Source of the DNA: Reyranella sp.
Lineage (GTDB): Bacteria; Pseudomonadota; Alphaproteobacteria; Reyranellales; Reyranellaceae
Assembly: GCA_021732965.1 (NCBI GenBank)
Contig: JAKFVZ010000113.1
Span: 1 to 10,120 of the forward strand
Length of the DNA stretch: 10,120 nt
Direction: 5' to 3'
Shown: positions 5,725 through 10,120 of the stretch, one piece after another
Layout of the letters: each line of letters begins with the position of its first letter
Numbering within the stretch: the stretch's first letter is position 1
Translations under genes and position numbers: made by a program
Notes under the pieces: model-generated
What the model saw: only the letters and a program-made list of their open reading frames with translations
Database searches by the model: none
Told to the model about the DNA's origin: nothing

Positions 5725-6912
5725 ATGGACGCCGCTTTCGTCGTAGACTGGCTGAATCTGCTGCTGCGCTGGGCTCACATGATCGTGGGCATCGCGTGGA
5801 TCGGCGCTTCTTTCTACTTCATCTGGCTGGACAACCACCTGCACAAGCCGCTCGATCCGGCCGATGCGGCCAAGGGGATCGGCGGCGAGGTCTGGGCCGT
5901 TCATGGCGGCGGCTTCTATACCGCCAAGAAATTCACGGTGGCGCCCGAGCGGCTGCCGCCGGAGCTGCACTGGTTCAAGTGGGAAGCCTATACGACCCTG
6001 GTCACCGGCTTCTTCCTGCTCTGCCTCGTCTATTATTACGGGGCGGAGGTCGCGCTGATCGATCCCGCGGTCCTGCCGCTGACGCAGCCGCAGGCCATCG
6101 CGATCGGGCTGGGCTTCCTGGTTCTGGGCTGGCTGGTCTACGACTGGCTCTGCCGCTCGACCCTGGGCCAGGACGACGCGGTGCTGGGCGGGCTGATCTT
6201 CGTCTACTGCGTGATCGCGGCCTGGTCGCTCTGCCACATCTTCTCCGGCCGCGGCGCCTACATCCACTTCGGCGCCATGCTCGGCACCATCATGGTGCTG
6301 AACGTCTACTTCGTGATCATCCCGGGTCAGCGAGAGCTGGTGAAGGCCAAGGAGGAAGGCCGCATCCCCGATCCGGTTCACGGGCTGCGAGGCCGCCAGC
6401 GGTCGGTTCACAACACCTATTTCACACTCCCGGTGCTGTTCACGATGATCAGCAACCACTATGCCGGCCTCTACGGCCACGAGTGGAACTGGGTGCTGCT
6501 GATCACGATCTCGATCGCGGGCGCCCTGATCCGCATCTGGTTCGTGCAGCGCCACAAGGGCAACACCAACCCGCTGGTCCTGGCGGCGGGCTTCGTCTTC
6601 ATCGCCTTCACCGCCCTTCTCGCCCTGCCGCGGCCCAGCGCCGACGGCGGCGGCCCGGTCGCCTTCGTGGAGGTACAGCCGATCATCCAGGCGCGCTGCA
6701 CGCCCTGCCACGCCGCCAAGCCGACGCAGGAAGGCTTTCTGGCGCCGCCCAAAGGCCTGTTGCTCGAGACTCCCTCTCAGATCCACGCGATGGCTGCGGC
6801 GATCAACCAGCAGGCCGCCGCCTCGCGCGTCATGCCGCCCGGGAACATGACGAACATCACCGATGCCGAGCGCCGCATGATTGCGCGCTGGTTCAAAGGC
6901 GGCGCACAATAG
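5725..6912 (+). CDS. puuD: Urate hydroxylase PuuD (membrane urate oxidase with cytochrome c domain)
   Basis: A 395-residue membrane protein that oxidises urate to 5-hydroxyisourate and passes electrons to its own C-terminal cytochrome c domain and then the respiratory chain. The N-terminal urate-oxidase domain opens with the typical WLNLLLRWAHMIVGIAWIG (9-27), then FYFIWLDNHL (30-39), and has about eight hydrophobic helices up to residue 301, with His residues such as WSLCHIFSGRGAYIHFGA in the helical core. A linker leads to a cytochrome c domain with the haem motif CTPCH (325-329) and a likely Met ligand in RVMPPGNM (368-375). The ATG at 5725 is preferred because known PuuD proteins start about here and GAGGG lies just upstream; ATG 5698 would add nine residues. 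No transthyretin-like hydrolase or OHCU decarboxylase gene is adjacent. The following gene starts 4 nt after its stop. Confidence 0.93.
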   Translation: MDAAFVVDWLNLLLRWAHMIVGIAWIGASFYFIWLDNHLHKPLDPADAAKGIGGEVWAVHGGGFYTAKKFTVAPERLPPELHWFKWEAYTTLVTGFFLLCLVYYYGAEVALIDPAVLPLTQPQAIAIGLGFLVLGWLVYDWLCRSTLGQDDAVLGGLIFVYCVIAAWSLCHIFSGRGAYIHFGAMLGTIMVLNVYFVIIPGQRELVKAKEEGRIPDPVHGLRGRQRSVHNTYFTLPVLFTMISNHYAGLYGHEWNWVLLITISIAGALIRIWFVQRHKGNTNPLVLAAGFVFIAFTALLALPRPSADGGGPVAFVEVQPIIQARCTPCHAAKPTQEGFLAPPKGLLLETPSQIHAMAAAINQQAAASRVMPPGNMTNITDAERRMIARWFKGGAQ

Positions 6913-6916
6913 CGGC

Positions 6917-7378
6917 ATGAACCTCCGCACCCGCGGCTTGCCGTGGCGCCGCCTGCTCTCGGCGGCCCTGGCGGCGGTCGCGATATTCCTCTTCTGGTCC
7001 CAGACTTCCGAACGCGGCCAGCGCGAGGCCGCGCGCGGCACCACGATCTCGGCCGAAGCGCGCGAGTCCGGCCAGGGCTGGGGCGCGAGCGTGGGGTTCG
7101 CCGACCAGCGACGCCTCGACGAGCACTACCAGAAGCACGGCAGCGAGTTCGGCCGCATCACCAAGCAGGACTATCTCCGGCAGGCGCAGTTGCTGCGGGA
7201 CGCCCGGGTTGGCGGGCCGATCCTCGAGACGGTACGGCGCGACGGCGTCGTGACGCGCTTCGACCGTGACACCGGAAGCTTCATCGCCTTCAATGCCAAC
7301 GGCGTCATCCGCACCTTCTTCAAACCCAACGACGGCGAGCGTTACTATCGTCGGCAGTCCGAACGAGGAAAAGATTGA
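6917..7378 (+). CDS. Membrane-anchored small protein with toxin-nuclease-like C-terminal domain
   Basis: A 153-residue protein. A basic N-terminus and one hydrophobic helix (about 13-28, LLSAALAAVAIFLFW) suggest a signal anchor with the rest outside the cytoplasm. The C-terminal domain (about 65-147) carries LDEHYQKHGSEFG (67-79), DYLRQAQ, a turn with VTRFDRDTGSFIAF (112-125) and GVIRTFFKP (129-137). The HxxKHGxxFG start and the IRTFFKP end recall the nuclease tips of polymorphic and contact-dependent toxins of the BECR (barnase-EndoU-colicin-RelE) type; this is recalled from pattern and unverified. Net charge is strongly positive (about 27 Arg/Lys against 18 Asp/Glu). The start is ATG 6917, 4 nt after the puuD stop, without a clear ribosome site. 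Its TGA overlaps the TTG of an acidic partner. It could instead be a harmless conserved hypothetical of the same fold. Confidence 0.7.
   Translation: MNLRTRGLPWRRLLSAALAAVAIFLFWSQTSERGQREAARGTTISAEARESGQGWGASVGFADQRRLDEHYQKHGSEFGRITKQDYLRQAQLLRDARVGGPILETVRRDGVVTRFDRDTGSFIAFNANGVIRTFFKPNDGERYYRRQSERGKD
7365..7369 (+). promoter_or_regulatory. Ribosome binding site deciding a TTG start
   Basis: GAGGA lies inside the last codons of the 6917-7378 gene, 5 nt before TTG 7375. It supports this rare start codon, which overlaps the upstream TGA as TTGA, over any later start. Confidence 0.7.
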
Positions 7379-7755
7379 AGCCGCCACCGCCGCCCGGCCC
7401 GCCCAAGGTCGCCGACCTGCAGGAACTGATCGACCAGTGGGCAGACTTCGTGCGCGACCTCGACCGGGACGGCTACACGTTCGATCTCGACAACTGGTTG
7501 AACGACGTCGATGTGCGCGAGCTGATCCTCGAGGCGCTGCCGATGTTCAGCGCTGAGGAGATGGGCGACCATGCGCTGAAGCTCGACGCCGCGGACCAGG
7601 CCTTCAGGGCGGCCACCCGTGAATTCAAGCGCTGCGTCTGGGGCAGCGGCACCGCCCGCAAGGAGAAATGGACCGCGCAGAATAACTGGTGGTACTTCCG
7701 CACACCGGCCCGCTCGAACGACCAGCTTGAAGACGAGCTTGCGACGGTTCGCTAA
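7375..7755 (+). CDS. Acidic small protein, candidate partner/immunity protein of the upstream gene
   Basis: A 126-residue soluble protein with no signal peptide or membrane helix; not recognised. It begins with a proline run (MKPPPPPGPP), then a very acidic, probably helical segment (about 13-56: DLQELIDQWADFVRDLD and LDNWLNDVDVRELILEALP). A more basic region (77-100) and an aromatic stretch NNWWYFRTP (103-111) follow. About 24 Asp/Glu against 16 Arg/Lys make it net negative, opposite to its neighbour. It starts at TTG 7375, overlapping the upstream TGA, with GAGGA 5 nt before, so the two genes are translationally coupled. Coupling, opposite charge and a cytoplasmic location facing an exported partner fit an immunity or inhibitor role, but no known immunity family is identified. 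The crotonase gene starts 9 nt after its stop. Confidence 0.7.
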   Translation: MKPPPPPGPPKVADLQELIDQWADFVRDLDRDGYTFDLDNWLNDVDVRELILEALPMFSAEEMGDHALKLDAADQAFRAATREFKRCVWGSGTARKEKWTAQNNWWYFRTPARSNDQLEDELATVR

Positions 7756-7764
7756 GACAAAGTC

Positions 7765-8532
7765 ATGAGCACGCCGAAAATCGTGGTCGAGGCCCAGGGG
7801 CCGGTGACCACCATCACCATCAATCGCCCGCAAGCGAAGAACGCCCTCGACAACGAGGCCGCGCACGGCCTGGCCGATGCGTTGCGCGCCTTCGAGGCCG
7901 ATCCGGAGGCGCGCGTCGCCGTGCTGACCGGTGCCGGCGGCGCCTTCTGCGCCGGCGCCGACCTGAAGGAGCTGGGTTCGGGCACGGATTACTTTCCGTG
8001 GGCCGGCAGCGACCAGGGTCCGCTGCGCGCACCACTGTCCAAGCCGGTGATCGCCGCGATCGAGGGCCATGCCTGCGCCGGCGGCCTCGGCGTGGCGCTG
8101 TTCTGCGACATCCGCATCGTCGACGACACGGCGACCTTCGGCGTCTTCTCGCGCCGCTGGGGCGTGCCGATGAGCGACGGCACGACGGTGCGCCTGCCGC
8201 GCATCGTGGGCCAGGGTCGCGCCATGGACATGCTGCTCACGGGGCGCGCCGTCGGCGCCGACGAGGCCATCGCGATCGGGCTGGCCACGCGCAAGGTGGC
8301 GCGCGGCACGACGCGCACCGAGGCCGAGACGCTGGCACGCCAGATCGCGGGATTCCCGCCGATCGCCATGACGTCGGATCGCAGGTCGACCTACGAGGCC
8401 TTCGACCGGGACGAGGCCGCGGCCATCCGGCGCGAGATGGAACTCTCGCTGGAAGCACGGCGACGGGAATCGCAGGGCGGCGCCGCGCGCTTCGCCAGCG
8501 GCGAAGGCCGGCACGGCACGTTCAAGAAGTAG
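7765..8532 (+). CDS. Crotonase (enoyl-CoA hydratase/isomerase) family protein lacking the hydratase glutamates
   Basis: A 255-residue cytosolic enzyme with the crotonase fold. The oxyanion-hole segments are clear: GAFCAGADLKEL (59-70) and GHACAGGLGVALFCDIRI (101-118), which bind the CoA thioester. Length is standard. The two general acid/base glutamates of rat mitochondrial hydratase (Glu144, Glu164) align with Gly109 and Ser129 here, so simple enoyl-CoA hydration is doubtful. FGVFSRRWGVPMSDGTTVRLPRIVG (125-149; read as FGVFSRRWGVP then MSDGTTVRLPRIVG) marks a subgroup usually annotated only as 'crotonase family', where Asp138 is a possible catalytic residue. Isomerase, thioesterase or hydrolase activity are alternatives. 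It starts at ATG 7765, 9 nt after the acidic protein gene, with a weak ribosome site, so probably co-transcribed. A quinone-oxidoreductase-like gene follows after 30 nt, suggesting acyl-CoA or fatty-acid metabolism. Confidence 0.92.
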   Translation: MSTPKIVVEAQGPVTTITINRPQAKNALDNEAAHGLADALRAFEADPEARVAVLTGAGGAFCAGADLKELGSGTDYFPWAGSDQGPLRAPLSKPVIAAIEGHACAGGLGVALFCDIRIVDDTATFGVFSRRWGVPMSDGTTVRLPRIVGQGRAMDMLLTGRAVGADEAIAIGLATRKVARGTTRTEAETLARQIAGFPPIAMTSDRRSTYEAFDRDEAAAIRREMELSLEARRRESQGGAARFASGEGRHGTFKK

Positions 8533-8562
8533 AATTCAGGAAAGACTTCGAGAGGTACGAAA

Positions 8563-9585
8563 ATGCGGGCGCTGGTTTGTCATGCCTATGGTCCGATCGA
8601 CGGCCTGAAGATCGAGGACATCCCGCAGCCCGTGCCCAAGGCGGGCGAGGTGCTGGTGCGGGTGCGTGCTGCGGGCGTCAGCTTCGCCGCCATGCTGGGC
8701 GTACAGGGCAAGCACCAGAACAAGCCGCCGCTGCCCTACGTGCCGGGTAACGAACTGGCCGGTCACGTCGTGGCGCTGGGCGAGGGCGTGACCAACGTGG
8801 CGGTCGGCGACCGTGTCGCCACTGGCGTCAGCCAGGGCGCCTTCGCCGAATTTGCGACGGCGGCGGCGGCGAACCTCGTCCACATTCCCGAGATCATGCC
8901 CTATGCCGAGGCAACGAATTTTCCGACCCTCTATCCGACCGCCTACGGCGCGCTGAAGTGGAAGGCCGACATGCAGCCCGGCGAAGTGCTGCTGGTGCAC
9001 GGCGCGGGCGGCGGCTCGGGCCTCACGGCCATCGAGGTCGGCAAGGCGATGGGCGCGATGGTGATCGCCAGTGCCGGCGGCGCCGACAAGCTCAAGGCCG
9101 CGCAGGAAGCGGGCGCCGATCATCTGATCGACTATCGCTCGGAGGATCTGCGCACCAAGGTGCTGGAAATCACCGGCGGCCGCGGCGCCGACGTGATCTA
9201 CGATCCGGTCGGCGGCTCGGCCTTCGATGCATCGCTGCGCTGCGTGGCGCCCGAGGGCCGCATCATCCCGATGGGCTTCGCCAGCGGCACCGTCCCGCAA
9301 ATCCCGGCCAACATCCTGCTGGTCAAGAACGTGACGGTGATCGGCTTCTACTACGGCTACTGGAACGGCTGGGGTGGCAAGTCCGCCCCGTCGCCCCGGG
9401 AAGCGGCTTCCCTCGGCCAGCGCCGCGCCATGGTGGCCGATGCACAGAGGGTGCTTACGGGCTGGTTCACCGAAGGCAAGCTGAAGGCCACGGTCGCGGC
9501 TACCTACGACCTGGCGGATTGGATGAAGGGATTCCGGCTGATCGAGGAGCGCACGGTCGTCGGCAAGGCCGTCCTCGTCCCCTGA
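8563..9585 (+). CDS. NADPH:quinone oxidoreductase-like, zinc-independent MDR-family enzyme
   Basis: A 340-residue medium-chain dehydrogenase/reductase. The GroES-like N-terminal domain (about 1-125) contains YVPGNELAGHVVALGEGV (59-76) and GDRVATGVSQGAFAEF (82-97). The Rossmann domain carries the nucleotide motif VHGAGGGSGLTAIEVGKAMG (145-164), then GADHLIDYR and GADVIYDPVGG (208-218). Catalytic and structural zinc cysteines are absent, which places it with quinone oxidoreductase/enoyl reductase types using NADPH. FYYGYWNGWGG (262-272) is usual for bacterial 'NADPH:quinone oxidoreductase family' proteins. Length is slightly above the 325-residue norm because of the C-terminal insert. ATG 8563 has AGAGG at 8551-8555, a good ribosome site. 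It follows the crotonase by 30 nt and may share its transcript. The natural acceptor (quinone, enone or enoyl-CoA) cannot be told from sequence. Confidence 0.93.
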   Translation: MRALVCHAYGPIDGLKIEDIPQPVPKAGEVLVRVRAAGVSFAAMLGVQGKHQNKPPLPYVPGNELAGHVVALGEGVTNVAVGDRVATGVSQGAFAEFATAAAANLVHIPEIMPYAEATNFPTLYPTAYGALKWKADMQPGEVLLVHGAGGGSGLTAIEVGKAMGAMVIASAGGADKLKAAQEAGADHLIDYRSEDLRTKVLEITGGRGADVIYDPVGGSAFDASLRCVAPEGRIIPMGFASGTVPQIPANILLVKNVTVIGFYYGYWNGWGGKSAPSPREAASLGQRRAMVADAQRVLTGWFTEGKLKATVAATYDLADWMKGFRLIEERTVVGKAVLVP

Positions 9586-9607
9586 GGCAGACTTGAATCG
9601 CGTCAGC

Positions 9608-9637
9608 TTGTCGGCGCGCGAGATGTTCCGGCATAGT
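9608..9637 (+). promoter_or_regulatory. Weak promoter-like sequence before the SpoIIAA-like gene
   Basis: TTGTCG (9608-9613), 18 nt, CATAGT (9632-9637); each hexamer matches its consensus at 4 of 6 positions. It ends 8 nt before the ATG at 9646, and no ribosome site is seen, so a near-leaderless mRNA would result. Weak evidence; the gene may also be read through from upstream. Confidence 0.3.
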
Positions 9638-9645
9638 CGTCGCGC

Positions 9646-10020
9646 ATGCCGGTCCAATGGACGATCTCGAACCCGCACCGACTCGTGATTGCCGTCGCGC
9701 GCGACGAGCTGCGCCTCGAGGATGTCGAGAATTATCTCGACGGTGTGGCCGTCGCGGATGCCCTGTCCTATCGCAAGATCTTCGACACGACGCACGCGAA
9801 GATGATGCTGAGCGACGCCGACGTGATGGCGCTGGGCGCCCGTATCCGGGCCTACCTGAAGATCGGCAGGCTGGGCCCGCTCGCCATCGTGGCCGTCACC
9901 GACCGCGCCTACCAGCAGGCCCGCCTGTTCGAGACGCTGGCCGAAGGCGACCGCCCGGTCAGGATCTTCCGAGAGATTCACCTCGCGCGCGAGTGGCTCG
10001 ACAGCTTCGGTGAAGCTTAG
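9646..10020 (+). CDS. SpoIIAA/STAS-like small protein of unknown function
   Basis: A 124-residue soluble protein with no signal peptide or membrane helix. The pattern is an N-terminal strand pair (VQWTISNPHRLVIAVARDEL), a helix (LEDVENYLDGVAVADA), a strand with SYRKIFDTTHAK (41-52) followed by LSDADVMALGARIRAYLK (55-72), then LGPLAIVAVTDRAYQQARLFETLA (76-99; read as LGPLAIVAV, TDRAYQQARLFETLA) and RPVRIFREIHLAREWL (103-118). This alternating strand-helix layout, with RKIFD in the position of the STAS central strand, is typical of the SpoIIAA-like group of proteobacterial proteins. They lack an assigned role and usually lack the phosphorylatable Ser of true anti-anti-sigma factors; here the aligned region has Thr48/Thr49. 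ATG 9646 lies 60 nt after the oxidoreductase stop. Its TAG overlaps the TAA of a convergent gene. Confidence 0.8.
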   Translation: MPVQWTISNPHRLVIAVARDELRLEDVENYLDGVAVADALSYRKIFDTTHAKMMLSDADVMALGARIRAYLKIGRLGPLAIVAVTDRAYQQARLFETLAEGDRPVRIFREIHLAREWLDSFGEA

Positions 10021-10024
10021 CCAC
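9993..10024. terminator. Strong hairpin over convergent stop codons, possible bidirectional terminator
   Basis: The inner stem AGCTTC (10003-10008) / GAAGCT (10012-10017) closes a GGT loop. The outer stem GTGGCT (9993-9998) / AGCCAC (10019-10024) stacks on it across a small asymmetric internal loop (CGAC against T), giving 12 perfect pairs in total. It lies exactly across the overlapping stops of the + gene (10018-10020) and the - gene (10017-10019), where a shared terminator would be expected. No T-run follows on either strand, so it would be a non-canonical terminator or an mRNA 3'-end stabiliser. Confidence 0.5.
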
Positions 10025-10120
10025 GCCGGAACACGCTCGACGCGACCACCGCGCCGAAGCCCAGCAGGGCCACACCGGACCCGGCCTGTACCGCCTGCCT
10101 GAAGCGGCGATCACCGATCC
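10017..10120 (-). CDS. C-terminal end of a membrane protein (LysE/RhtB exporter-like?), cut by window edge
   Basis: On the minus strand an open frame enters from the right edge and stops with TAA at 10019-10017. Its last ~33 residues read RRFRQAVQAGSGVALLG followed by FGAVVASSVFRRG. That is an amphipathic basic turn, then one hydrophobic helix and a short basic tail, as at the end of a multi-pass inner-membrane protein. The pattern resembles the final helix of LysE/RhtB-type amino-acid exporters, whose last helix often reads like SGxLLxGxG. With so little sequence this is only a suggestion. Its stop overlaps that of the SpoIIAA-like gene within a hairpin. Confidence 0.5.
   Translation of the reverse strand, partial: IGDRRFRQAVQAGSGVALLGFGAVVASSVFRRG

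Noticed and set aside
2299..5725. Two long + strand open frames (2299-4044 and 3998-5725) opposite the ligase and malate synthase
   Set aside because: Low-complexity Arg/Leu/His/Val-rich translations mirroring the minus-strand genes, whose catalytic motifs are complete; no start signals of their own.
5713..7044. 443-codon minus-strand frame opposite puuD
   Set aside because: Antisense shadow; puuD carries the haem motif and membrane helices.
9586..9645. Gap before the SpoIIAA-like gene examined for a riboswitch or small RNA
   Set aside because: Only 60 nt with no stable fold seen by eye; only a weak promoter-like pair.
7345..9981. Minus-strand open frames (7345-8514 and 8536-9981) opposite the crotonase, oxidoreductase and SpoIIAA-like genes
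   Set aside because: No motifs, His/Arg/Gly/Ala-rich composition, and fully antisense to well-recognised families.
1..10120. Search for tRNAs, CRISPR arrays, insertion-sequence ends and long direct repeats
   Set aside because: No cloverleaf, no regularly spaced repeats, no transposase and no paired terminal repeats were recognised by eye.

Overview
The window is GC-rich, coding-dense bacterial DNA. Its gene content (PuuD-type urate oxidation, an A-type malate synthase, an AAE3/Pcs60-like acyl-CoA ligase, crotonase and zinc-free MDR genes, a SpoIIAA-like small protein) and its codon bias suggest a soil-type alphaproteobacterium, roughly Rhizobiales/Rhodospirillales/Reyranella-like. That placement is an inference. 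No tRNA, rRNA, insertion sequence, CRISPR array or phage gene was seen, and no gene-free stretch exceeds 100 bases.

Layout. (1) Positions 2-463: the end of an unrecognised membrane-anchored protein on the + strand, in DNA visibly poorer in GC than the rest. (2) Positions 496-1026, minus strand: a type II toxin-antitoxin module, with the antitoxin upstream and a RelE/ParE toxin 3 nt downstream. A promoter-like sequence sits so close to the antitoxin ATG that the mRNA should be leaderless. (3) Positions 1065-5635, minus strand: a tight four-gene operon in the order malate synthase A, oxalate-CoA-ligase-like acyl-CoA synthetase, ketopantoate reductase-like dehydrogenase, GNAT acetyltransferase. 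The gaps are 10, 10 and 0 nt. (4) A short divergent intergenic region near 5636-5724. (5) Positions 5725-8532, + strand: puuD, then a membrane-anchored basic small protein and an acidic small protein with overlapping stop/start codons, then a divergent crotonase. The gaps are 4, -4 and 9 nt. (6) Positions 8563-9585: a zinc-free quinone oxidoreductase-like gene with a good ribosome binding site. (7) Positions 9646-10020: a SpoIIAA/STAS-like small protein converging on the tail of a membrane protein that runs off the right edge. Their stop codons overlap inside a strong hairpin.

How the genes may work together. The divergent pair around 5.6 kb meets at glyoxylate. Urate oxidised by PuuD yields glyoxylate through the allantoin/ureidoglycolate route. 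Oxalate activated to oxalyl-CoA can be reduced to glyoxylate. Malate synthase condenses glyoxylate with acetyl-CoA to malate. The linking enzymes (oxalyl-CoA reductase, allantoinase and others) are not in the window, so this is a hypothesis from gene context.

The best candidate for something undescribed is the pair at 6917-7755. A basic, N-terminally anchored protein has a C-terminal HxxKHGxxFG...IRTFFKP domain resembling nuclease tips of polymorphic toxins. It is translationally coupled to an acidic partner that could be its immunity protein.
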